This document shows, piece after piece, positions 27,077-35,045 of a DNA stretch of 64,000 nucleotides. The first letter of the stretch is position 1; each line of letters opens with the position of its first letter. The DNA lies in NCBI RefSeq assembly GCF_007754155.1, contig NZ_CP037423.1, positions 496,001 through 560,000 on the forward strand, given 5' to 3'. Source of the stretch: Stieleria neptunia. GTDB lineage: Bacteria; Planctomycetota; Planctomycetia; Pirellulales; Pirellulaceae. The translations under genes were made by a program, and so were the position numbers. The notes under the pieces are model-generated. The model did not search any database. It was not told where the DNA came from and saw nothing but the letters and a program-made list of their open reading frames with translations.

Positions 27077-30000
27077 CTAGTTGTCGCTAAAGCGGAGAAC
27101 CAATTGTCGCCGAACAGTGTGACTCAAATACTTGCACGGCCCCAGGAAATGGTACGGTGCCGAAAGCCCAGAGGGCAGATTCTTGGTCTCGCGCACGAAC
27201 AGTAGCGGTGTGTAGCTCTTTTCACGGTGTCGGATGTAGCGTTGACCAGTGGGTGATTGCTCGGACGTATTGCTCTGCGACTGCCAGTGAAACTGATCGT
27301 GCGAAATCAGATAGTCTTCGTACATTGTCGTCGGAGAGTACTCATTTTCAGTCTTCTGTAGCGTCACAAAGAACGCGTCCAACTTGCGGTCTTTCAGATG
27401 AAGGACGCCCTCGCGTTGACTTGGCCGATCGTTGAAACTCCAATGTCCAAACGCTACCAAGATTTCGTCCCGTGTGTACGCGGCGTGAATGGCCAACGGC
27501 TCGAACATCGTTGTGTTTCGACTTGCAATCAGCGGCGAGTGCTTCAATCGGTAGTCCAAGACGCATCGAAGGTCATCGATGACTACCGGATTGGACCGCA
27601 ATCGTTTATCAGCCTCTGCGAGTGACATCTCTGCATGCTGAGTTCCCCACAATGAAACGTGCAACATCTCAGCGATACCAGTCACTGGGCTTGAAGCATG
27701 ATCGAGGTGTTCCTTTACAGCCTGGATCTGCAACGGGCAGTTGACGTGACTCAGGCGACGCAGGCCTTTGGCGAGCTGTTTCTCGTCAGGATCCTCGGAC
27801 GCCTCGATTAGACCTGCATCTGCCAGCAGTCGCGACCAAAGGCCACGTTTGAGCAATTCATCGAGAGTCGTATCGAAATAGTCGAGGGCATCTTCAAGTG
27901 TTGGTACTCTCCCCAAGTACTGCTTCAAATCTCGCAACGATCCCAACATCCGTGGCCGGACCAAGCGAATGGACTCACGAACATTCTGTAGCACTCTTTG
28001 TTGAGCGACTCTCTCCAGCTTGATCACACAACCGCTCGGAAGATGGGGGAAACCGCTTTCGATTTCTTCGTCAAGTTTCGTGGTCGGCTTATCGCTCAAG
28101 GCACGGAACCGACTGGCGAATCGAAACTCCTTGCGCTGAGCGCCAATGAAATCAAGCACCGTCAGACACTCTTTGTCCGGGTGTAAGCGCAGCCCGCGTC
28201 CTAACTGTTGCAAGAAAACCGTCAAACTCTCGGTCGGTCGCAGAAACAGCACAGTATCGACTTCGGGGATGTCAACGCCTTCGTTGTAGAGGTCGACCAC
28301 AAAGATAAAGTTGACGGAGCGCTCGCGCAGCTGTTGCTGAGCTGAGCTGCGTTCCTCGCTAGTCGAGCCAGCCGACAATGAAATCGCCGGAATTCCGTTT
28401 TCATCAAAGAAGCGGGCCATGAATTTGGCGTGAGCAACACTGCAACAGAACCCCAGTCCGCGCACGTCCTGCGAATCGAGTACGGTTTCGACAACCTTTT
28501 CGAATACCAGATTCGCACGCATATCGTTCCCGGTGTACACTCTGTCCAAATCGTCGATGCGATAACCACCGCGCTGCCAATGCAAACCACGCAAGTCGAC
28601 AGAGTCGGCAACGCCGAAATACTGAAATGGGCAAAGCAGTCGGCGTGACACAGCGTCTGGCAACCGAATTACGGCGCTCGCTCGTCCGCCAAACCAGCCA
28701 AACACATCGATTTGATCGGTCCGCTCCGGTGTCGCCGTCAACCCGAGCAAGACTTTTGGTTGAACGTGATCCAGCAAGGATTGGTAACTGGGTGCCGCGG
28801 CGTGATGAAATTCGTCCACAACGACATACTCGAACTGCTCGGCTGACTCCGCTTGAAGATTTCGCGAGTTGTAGCTTTGAATCGAGCAGAACAGGTGCTC
28901 GTGCTGCTCTGGCTGATTCCCGTCCACCAGAAGATCGCCAAAGTTTTGATCACGCAGCACACATCGAAACGCGGCCAAGGCTTGGCTCAGGATCTCTTTG
29001 CGGTGAGCGATGAACAGCAATCTTGGTTTGCGACCGAGTTCTCTGGCCACACGTGCATAATCGAACGCAGCAATCATCGTCTTGCCGGTTCCCGTCGCGG
29101 CGACAATCAGATGCTTGCGTTTGCCCTGAACCTCGCGTTCGGCAGCGATGACATCGAGAATCTCTTCCTGAAACGGAAACGGACGTAAGTCAAAATTGAT
29201 CGCATGACTGGGTTCGGTTCCCGCTTTCCGCTCCCTGCTAATCGCCTGGCGAAGTCGAGGCAGCGATTGAACATCGAACGACTGAAACTCATCGTCTTGC
29301 CAATATGTCTCAAACGTTCCCGCAACCTTCTCCCACAAGTACGGCAGCTCGTACTGACTCAGCTTCGTCGTCCATTCAAGCCCCTCGGACAAAGCGGCAT
29401 TGGACAAATTGGCGGAACCGACATAGGCACTGCTGAAGCCAGTATTGCGATGAAACAAATAGGCTTTGGCGTGCAACCGAGTTCGTTTGGTGTCGTAGCT
29501 GACCCTTACTTCCGTTCGCGGAAGCTTGCTCAACGCCTCAACCGCTTTAGGATCCGTTGCCCCCATGTAGCTGGTTGTGATCACGCGAACGGCCAAATCA
29601 TCATTCCGCTCAACAAGATCCCGAAGATGATCCAGAATGACGCGCAGCCCGCTCCACTTGATAAATGAACAGAGGATATCGACACGATCGCAAGTTGCGA
29701 TCTCCTTGCGAAGCTGACTCCCCAGACTCGCGTCGAGACGAGTCCCCGTCAGTAGCGAGCAACGCGAAAGCGGGCTGTCGGGCCTTTCTGTTGAATCGTC
29801 GTCGACTGACCGATGAATTGCCAGCAGTCGTCGCAACGGGCTGGCAATGCTCAGCACTTCAGTATCGCCGTCATGCAACGCTTCTGCCAGCGTGCCAAGA
29901 ATCCTGTCGGTGAGCTGCCGCTGCTTCTCAGCTGCATCCGCGCCGCGAAACGCAGCCAAGCTGCTTGCTATCAACCGCTCGAGAAACTGAGCTAGGACCG

Positions 30001-30133
30001 AGTGTGCCTCCTCTGAATCGACTGGCGCAAGCGTTGCCAGGCGGGGATCGCCTAACCGAGCAATCTCGTCTTCAATAGCTTTCGTCAGAAGATGATCGTA
30101 GAGTCCCGGTTCCACTAGCTGCCTGATGCCCAA
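27077..30133 (-). CDS. PLD nuclease-SF2 helicase-DUF3427 protein
   Basis: A 1018-residue protein. Residues about 130-290 hold a phospholipase-D-like nuclease domain (RLHAKAYLFHRN...YVGSANLSNAAL). Residues about 320-680 form an SF2 helicase: Walker A ATGTGKT, DEFH box in VVDEFHHA, motif III LTATPER, motif VI QQLGRGLR. The C-terminal third is DUF3427-like (PYHFLGPCKYLSH near the end). The single HxK...GSxN motif implies dimerisation for nuclease activity. It is the third gene of a minus-strand cassette after an HNH nuclease and a nuclease-like protein, typical of defence-island content. The stop codon lies at the IS21 right end, so 10-15 native C-terminal residues may have been lost. Confidence 0.87.
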   Translation of the reverse strand: MGIRQLVEPGLYDHLLTKAIEDEIARLGDPRLATLAPVDSEEAHSVLAQFLERLIASSLAAFRGADAAEKQRQLTDRILGTLAEALHDGDTEVLSIASPLRRLLAIHRSVDDDSTERPDSPLSRCSLLTGTRLDASLGSQLRKEIATCDRVDILCSFIKWSGLRVILDHLRDLVERNDDLAVRVITTSYMGATDPKAVEALSKLPRTEVRVSYDTKRTRLHAKAYLFHRNTGFSSAYVGSANLSNAALSEGLEWTTKLSQYELPYLWEKVAGTFETYWQDDEFQSFDVQSLPRLRQAISRERKAGTEPSHAINFDLRPFPFQEEILDVIAAEREVQGKRKHLIVAATGTGKTMIAAFDYARVARELGRKPRLLFIAHRKEILSQALAAFRCVLRDQNFGDLLVDGNQPEQHEHLFCSIQSYNSRNLQAESAEQFEYVVVDEFHHAAAPSYQSLLDHVQPKVLLGLTATPERTDQIDVFGWFGGRASAVIRLPDAVSRRLLCPFQYFGVADSVDLRGLHWQRGGYRIDDLDRVYTGNDMRANLVFEKVVETVLDSQDVRGLGFCCSVAHAKFMARFFDENGIPAISLSAGSTSEERSSAQQQLRERSVNFIFVVDLYNEGVDIPEVDTVLFLRPTESLTVFLQQLGRGLRLHPDKECLTVLDFIGAQRKEFRFASRFRALSDKPTTKLDEEIESGFPHLPSGCVIKLERVAQQRVLQNVRESIRLVRPRMLGSLRDLKQYLGRVPTLEDALDYFDTTLDELLKRGLWSRLLADAGLIEASEDPDEKQLAKGLRRLSHVNCPLQIQAVKEHLDHASSPVTGIAEMLHVSLWGTQHAEMSLAEADKRLRSNPVVIDDLRCVLDYRLKHSPLIASRNTTMFEPLAIHAAYTRDEILVAFGHWSFNDRPSQREGVLHLKDRKLDAFFVTLQKTENEYSPTTMYEDYLISHDQFHWQSQSNTSEQSPTGQRYIRHREKSYTPLLFVRETKNLPSGLSAPYHFLGPCKYLSHTVRRQLVLRFSDN

Positions 30134-30230
30134 TGAAATCTGCCGGCAGAATGACGCTGCCTGATGTAATGAATCTAGATTCTAACGCTTTCATGCGAGC
30201 GATGGTTTCTTACCCATCTTCGGAGACCGG

Positions 30231-31184
30231 TCAGTACCAATCTGGTGGTCGAATGATCTTTGGTCCGCTTGGATGTACTTTGATACTCACCTCGTTCTTA
30301 CTGCACCAATTCCCGAATGCACGTTCGATCGCGGGAGACTCTGACGGCTGCGTGATGACCATCCCCAAATTTGTCGTGAGGTGCACTCGAGCACGTTGAC
30401 CGTCAAATCGCCGGTCCTTTTGATCTAGCTTGGAATAGGTTGCGACATTCATCATGCCAACGCTAGACACGTCGTCAATTTCTGTTGGTCCATTGGGAAT
30501 CACATAGGCGCAGAACTTCGACGGCGCAAAGAGCTTCGACACTGGATCAAAGACAAAATAGGTAACGGTTCGCCGCTTCCATTGCTCCCCAGCAAGCGGT
30601 GCCGAAATCTGTTGGTTCCACAAGTGAAGGTTCCGCATCACTTCAAACAACTCAGACGCAAAATGAATCCGATGTCCATCGCTCTCAAGCACAGGATCCA
30701 CGACCTGAAAGACCCGCTTTTGCTCGGCGGGGATGTCTAGCCCTGCATGTTTAAGCTGCTGAAGCGAAGAGTGGTTTAGCTGCTTGATTCTCTCGGGCTC
30801 GATCGCCGGGAGCAGGACCGTTTGAAACGAGTTGATTCCGACATGTCGAAGTAAGTGGATGGTGTTGGAAGCCAGGTTGCGCCGCCCGCGTGTCACATGC
30901 GAACTAACCATCGAAACAAAAACGTCGGAGGGCTCAAACGACCTAAATAAGTGAGAAGTCGCGAACTTCGCATGATTGGCAACCGGATCCGCACGACTGA
31001 TCTCAAACTCAATCCACAACCTGCGAGACCCGTCGTCACGTTCAAGGCACACGTCCGCCCTGGGGCTGTAGCCGAGCAGTTTTTCCAACTCCAACGAAAC
31101 AACACGTTTCTCGGCAGAGCAAGTCCAGCCTTTTGGACACAGTGTCGAGAAGGATTGTTGAATGAATCTTGCTAGCTGGCCCAT
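30231..31184 (-). CDS. uncharacterised protein, possible PD-(D/E)xK nuclease
   Basis: A 317-residue soluble protein; the start at 31184 (MGQLARFIQQSFSTLCPKGW) lies 2 bp after the stop of the HNH gene, so translation is probably coupled. The part ADVCLERDDGSRRLWIEFEISRADP has the beta-hairpin pattern Asp-x(13)-Glu-x-Glu seen in restriction-endonuclease folds. VFVSMVSSHVTRGRRN follows as a further strand and helix. The second acidic position lacks a clear Lys (Glu-Phe-Glu-Ile-Ser), so the assignment is tentative. A 97-bp gap separates it from the helicase gene. Confidence 0.6.
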   Translation of the reverse strand: MGQLARFIQQSFSTLCPKGWTCSAEKRVVSLELEKLLGYSPRADVCLERDDGSRRLWIEFEISRADPVANHAKFATSHLFRSFEPSDVFVSMVSSHVTRGRRNLASNTIHLLRHVGINSFQTVLLPAIEPERIKQLNHSSLQQLKHAGLDIPAEQKRVFQVVDPVLESDGHRIHFASELFEVMRNLHLWNQQISAPLAGEQWKRRTVTYFVFDPVSKLFAPSKFCAYVIPNGPTEIDDVSSVGMMNVATYSKLDQKDRRFDGQRARVHLTTNLGMVITQPSESPAIERAFGNWCSKNEVSIKVHPSGPKIIRPPDWY

Positions 31185-31186
31185 GG

Positions 31187-32074
31187 CTATACCGATCCTC
31201 GAAAACGATGCTTGCGATGCCAGCGGCAGTGGCACCGGTCGGGCCAGAGTTGCTCGTTGAATGGCAGCCGTAATCGCTCGCCGTGGTATTCGGCAAGCGA
31301 CGTTTGATCGGGGCAGGATTCGACAAACTCGTCAGCGGCGACGATTACGCGAAATTCGTCGTCGGTGGACCAGAGTCCGCGATCAAATAGCCAATGAGCG
31401 TTCTTGCTCAAAGCCAATCCATTGCGAGGATCATTGTTTCGCGAGTCGGCGAACTGATGAATGTGTGCTGCATCCACAATCGATCCGCCGTCCAGCGTCG
31501 TGATTCGATAGCCAGTCAAGGCACAAGTGAATGCGTAGGCCGCCGCGACATCAATTCGAAACCGCCCGTTCCTGCCAGCCTGCTCAGCGTCATCCGGCAT
31601 CTGAAAGCTTGCGTCCCGAGCGATCTGATCGTTGTCCGGAATGGCCAAACCAACCATGTGGTACAGAGCGTTCCGCTCGGCCGGCTCAAAGTGCTTGGCA
31701 ATGATTAACCGCCGCGCAGCCTCTCGAAATTGCGGATCCAAACATGCTGCTAGGAAATTGGGGTCTGGCAGGACGTAGGACGTCACGGAGCGATGCTTCG
31801 AGGGAGCTCCATCTTGAGCGAAGGTCTTCCAGAATCCATCCGATTTCAAATGATGGAAAGGCATCCGAATATCGATTCGCTGCGTCCGCCGATAAGCAAC
31901 GATCTGCGAAAACGTCTCGAAACGAAAGGCGATCTCTGGAGACAAGTAAAGCGGTTGGCCTCCAAGCTCACCAGATTCAGCTAGGTCGAGGACCGTCAGC
32001 AAGAGCAATGGCTTATGCGGCGCATTGTTTCTTGCTTTATTCAGATTCGCGATGCGATGCAGCCAAGTTCTCAT
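31187..32074 (-). CDS. HNH endonuclease (COG3440-like)
   Basis: A 295-residue protein. The N-terminal half (HKPLLLLTVLDLAESGEL...YLSPEIAFRF) is the helical domain common to COG3440 restriction-like proteins. The C-terminal HNH_2 domain reads CALTGYRITTLDGGSIVDAAHI, followed by HQFADSRNNDPRNGLALSKN and AHWLFDRGLWS, with the paired His/Asn residues of the beta-beta-alpha-metal fold. It is the first gene of the cassette with the nuclease-like protein and the PLD helicase. Its target is unknown; restriction of foreign DNA is the likely role by family. Confidence 0.87.
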   Translation of the reverse strand: MRTWLHRIANLNKARNNAPHKPLLLLTVLDLAESGELGGQPLYLSPEIAFRFETFSQIVAYRRTQRIDIRMPFHHLKSDGFWKTFAQDGAPSKHRSVTSYVLPDPNFLAACLDPQFREAARRLIIAKHFEPAERNALYHMVGLAIPDNDQIARDASFQMPDDAEQAGRNGRFRIDVAAAYAFTCALTGYRITTLDGGSIVDAAHIHQFADSRNNDPRNGLALSKNAHWLFDRGLWSTDDEFRVIVAADEFVESCPDQTSLAEYHGERLRLPFNEQLWPDRCHCRWHRKHRFRGSV

Positions 32075-32304
32075 GAATGCCCCCCATCACCTTGAACGGC
32101 GTGTTTCGTTGTTGGAGCCATCACGCTCGCATCTCGTGATCTGCCAGGTTGCAATCGAACAAGACGTTCCGCACACACCGACGCAAACTGTCGAGGCATC
32201 GTTGCGTTTTTGATCCAAATTGCCCGGGAGACTTGTTTTGGTGCGATTGGGGCGACGTGTTCCGATCCATCGGTTGGAGCGTAATGTGAAGGCTTGCCAA
32301 TTGC

Positions 32305-33090
32305 AAATTGGGCGAAATTCTGGCGATTGGGGTCGATGGAATCCGACTTCGATACGGGCGAAAGTACGTGGCGCTGGTCTATCGACCTGATGCCGGGTGC
32401 CGCCGTTTTTTGTACGTCGCGAAGGATTGCACTGAGAATAGTTTTCGCGGGTTCGTCCGGATTATACCGGCCGAGACGTTGGCAGGCCTTAAGTTCATTT
32501 GCAGCGACATGTGGTCGAATTACTTGAAGGTCGCTGCCGAAGAGGCGGGTCACGCGGTTCGAGTTCTCGATCGGTTTCACGTGATGATGAAGCTCAACGA
32601 AAAAATATATCAGGTGCGTGCAACCGAAGCCAAACAATTGAAACAGGATGGATACGAGTCCGTTCTCAAGAACGCTCGATGGACGTTAGTGAAACGTCCC
32701 GACAACCTGACGGACAGGTTGAATGAGTTACTACAATACAATCTTCGGAGTGTGCGAGCAATTCTGATGCGTGAAGAGTTTCAACGCGTCTGACAATACC
32801 GAAGTGCGACGTGGCGGGGGAGTTTTTGGGGCAATGACGCACTCGGGCGACACGTTTCAATCTCGATCTGATGAAACGGATGGCTCGTACCTTACGTTCG
32901 TATCGTGAATTGCTTTTGAACTGGTTGGCTGCCGTCGGAGAACTCTCAAGCGGCAGCGTTGAGGGACTCAACGCGAAGCAAAGCTTGCAATGAAAAGGCA
33001 TGCGGTTTCAAACCGTATCGAGCGATCGAAATCGCCCCGTATCACCAGCTTGAAAGGTTTCCGGAGCCAGGATTTACCCACACATTTTGC
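32305..33090 (+). pseudogene. ISL3-family transposase, frameshifted remnant
   Basis: From 32308 the frame reads GEILAIGVDGIRLRYGRKYVALVYR...FICSDMWSNYLKVAAEEAGHAVRVLDRFHVMMKLNEKI, the ISL3 DDE core. A stop follows EEFQRV at about 32793. The continuation is in other frames: LDLMKRMARTLRSYRELLLNWL and SSGSVEGLNAKQSL, with another stop. The N-terminal zinc-finger part is not recognisable in 32080-32300. Non-functional. Confidence 0.8.
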
Positions 33091-33176
33091 TGACGAGGCT
33101 GGGATTTAGGCAGCCTATCGAGGTGGTGCAGGATCAGCCAAGCAACGAGCGAAGTATCGGTGGCGGATCTCTGCAA

Positions 33177-33233
33177 GTGGGATTGGCTTCCAGCTTGTCT
33201 TTTCAGCATCGACAGGCTGGAAGCCTATCCCAC
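33177..33233. repeat. GTGGGATAGGCTTCCAGCC hairpin, copy 2
   Basis: A slightly diverged left arm (GTGGGATTGGCTTCCAGC) and an intact right arm. It ends 4 bp after the stop of the sigma-kinase gene and can serve as its terminator. The preceding AAGCAACGAGCG block (33139-33150) is shared with 56677. Confidence 0.8.
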
Positions 33234-33237
33234 TTAT

Positions 33238-34650
33238 TTAATCCGCAAGTAGCTGAATGATCTCTCCGGCCGTCGCTGCTCTGTCGGCCGGTGATGGTGC
33301 CAGCGATCGTTGCATGATCGTTCGGAGGATCGCACCGGCTTGCGACCTGGAGTCGTCTTGGGATCGCTCGTTGTTGATGGTTTCTATCAGGGTTTCGGCG
33401 ATGCCTTCGCGTTGGTTGGGGGGCTGGCCGAAGAGGTGCCAGTGGATGAGGCCGCCGATGGCGTAGATGTCGGTTTTGGGGCTGATGTTGCCGAAGGCGG
33501 GATCGATTTGCTCGGGGGCGGCGAAGCCGAGGGTTCCACCGAGGATCGGGGAGGACGGGCCGAGGGACGCTTGCGAAAATCCAAAGTCCGTGATGGTGAT
33601 CCTGTCGTGATCGTCAACCAGGATGTTCGCCGGCGTCAGGTCGCCGTGCACCATTCCGGCAATGTGGACTGCCTGGATGGCTGCGCAGATTTGTCGTAGC
33701 CATTTTGTGAAACACTGTTCGCTGGGACGATCGATCGCCTGCATCGGCCGGCCGTCGATCCATTCGCTCAGAACGTAAGGGCCTCCGTGCGGCGACTCGC
33801 CATAGCCGAGGTAGCGAATGACACCGGCGTGATTGATGCGGGATGCAGCGTTGATTTCCCGGACGAACGACTCGCGAGCCTCACCGTTTTGCCAGAACGC
33901 TTTGCGGAGGAATTTTACCGCGACGGTGCTGCCGTCGGATTGCATGCTGGCGCGATACACTTTGCCGAACCCGCCGCTGCCAATCAGTTTGCCAAGCACG
34001 AATTGGTTGTAGCTCACGTACGGCAAGCTCGTTGAGGGCGAATCAACGAGACCCTTGTTGTCCGGATGGCCAGAGGGGAAGTCCGTCGACTCATCCAGAC
34101 CAGGTGAAAGCAACTGGCGAACTCTTGAAAGTCGTCTTCGCACGGTTCGCTCATCGATTCCGAGCGATTCGGCAATCTCGCGCTGTGTCTGGCCGGCAAG
34201 CAACCCTTCGACGACGGAGAACTGATCGGCAGGTAGCTCGGCTTTCAGGTCGTTCGCAAATTCATCCGCGTCGGAGTCGTCCGCTGCAACGACCTCGGTT
34301 AGGAACGCAGCTTGATCAAGGGGGATTCGAGTTTGGTCGCCGCCTCGCTTTGACGCCGAATGACGCTCGATCGATCGCGCAAGCTTTCGACGGGCGAACG
34401 TCGCCAGCAACCGCCAGAGCGAAACGCTGTGGCTGACTTGGATGCGACTGTGCCGGGCAGCGTCGAAGAAGCTTCCCATGGCCGACTGCATGACTTCGTC
34501 CGGATCGATTTGCGATCGATACCGACGGTTCAGACGGCTGGCAACCAGGGCCACGAGCCGGAATGCGTAACGGTCGAATAGGACTTCGGCGGCTTTCTCA
34601 TCTCCGTTTTTCCACCGGCGCAGCAGCCAGCGATCCGGCCGATCCGCCAT
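33238..34650 (-). CDS. ECF-type sigma factor fused to a Ser/Thr protein kinase
   Basis: Start at 34650 (MADRPDRWLLRRWKNGDEKA) gives 470 residues; the frame is open to an ATG at 34749 that lies inside a hairpin repeat. Residues about 5-90 match sigma region 2 (FDRYAFRLVALVASRLNRRY, IDPDEVMQSAMGSFFDAAR). Residues about 140-182 match region 4 (LLAGQTQREIAESLGIDERTVRRRLSRVRQLL). After a short linker, residues about 217-468 form a kinase: glycine loop LIGSGGFGKVY (223), Lys in VAVKFLRK, catalytic Asp337 in VHGDLTPANILV, DFG at 355-357 and APE in FAAPEQ. The catalytic loop is HGDLT, not HRDLK, so it is a non-RD kinase. One polypeptide may thus sense a signal and direct transcription. Confidence 0.88.
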   Translation of the reverse strand: MADRPDRWLLRRWKNGDEKAAEVLFDRYAFRLVALVASRLNRRYRSQIDPDEVMQSAMGSFFDAARHSRIQVSHSVSLWRLLATFARRKLARSIERHSASKRGGDQTRIPLDQAAFLTEVVAADDSDADEFANDLKAELPADQFSVVEGLLAGQTQREIAESLGIDERTVRRRLSRVRQLLSPGLDESTDFPSGHPDNKGLVDSPSTSLPYVSYNQFVLGKLIGSGGFGKVYRASMQSDGSTVAVKFLRKAFWQNGEARESFVREINAASRINHAGVIRYLGYGESPHGGPYVLSEWIDGRPMQAIDRPSEQCFTKWLRQICAAIQAVHIAGMVHGDLTPANILVDDHDRITITDFGFSQASLGPSSPILGGTLGFAAPEQIDPAFGNISPKTDIYAIGGLIHWHLFGQPPNQREGIAETLIETINNERSQDDSRSQAGAILRTIMQRSLAPSPADRAATAGEIIQLLAD

Positions 34651-34719
34651 CGACCCGGACTTTTCCAATTCTTTTTCGTCGTCGCTGTCCGGTTCCAAAC
34701 GCGGTTTCTCACTTCCTGG

Positions 34720-34776
34720 GTGGCATAGGCATCCTGCCTGTGATTCCAAAACTGACAGGCTGGAAGCCTATCCCAC
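34720..34776. repeat. GTGGGATAGGCTTCCAGCC-type hairpin, copy 3
   Basis: A diverged left arm (GTGGCATAGGCATCCTGCC) and an intact right arm lie between the divergent sigma-kinase and ferredoxin genes. It ends 16 bp before the fdxA start, covering the likely fdxA promoter region. Confidence 0.8.
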
Positions 34777-34792
34777 TTTAGGAGACACGAAA

Positions 34793-35044
34793 ATGGCAAT
34801 GGTGGTTACGCAACCCTGCATCGGCTGCAAAGACAAGGCCTGCCTGGTGGTTTGCCCAGTCGAATGCTTTCACGAAGACGAGACGATGGTCTACATCGAC
34901 CCTGATGAATGCATCGACTGCGGTGCGTGTGTTCCCGAATGCCCAACTGAAGCGATTTTCCATGAAGATGACGTGCCGGAGCAATGGCATCGTTTCATTG
35001 AATTAAACGCGACGAAGGTCAGGGAATGCCCGCCGGCGGAATAG
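34793..35044 (+). CDS. fdxA: seven-iron ferredoxin, FdxA type
   Basis: An 83-residue ferredoxin with Cys9, 12, 17, 21 and Cys40, 43, 46, 50. The spacing CIGCKDKACLVVCP and CIDCGACVPECP, with PDECIDCG between, is that of Azotobacter FdxA-type 3Fe-4S/4Fe-4S proteins. GGAGACACGAAA precedes the ATG. It is a soluble low-potential electron carrier; partners are not evident here. The first box of the 296-bp repeat array starts two bases after its stop codon. Confidence 0.93.
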   Translation: MAMVVTQPCIGCKDKACLVVCPVECFHEDETMVYIDPDECIDCGACVPECPTEAIFHEDDVPEQWHRFIELNATKVRECPPAE

Positions 35045-35045
35045 A

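Noticed and set aside
32071..32637. Minus-strand 188-codon frame over the ISL3 remnant
   Set aside because: It is antisense to recognisable ISL3 transposase codons and shows no domain.
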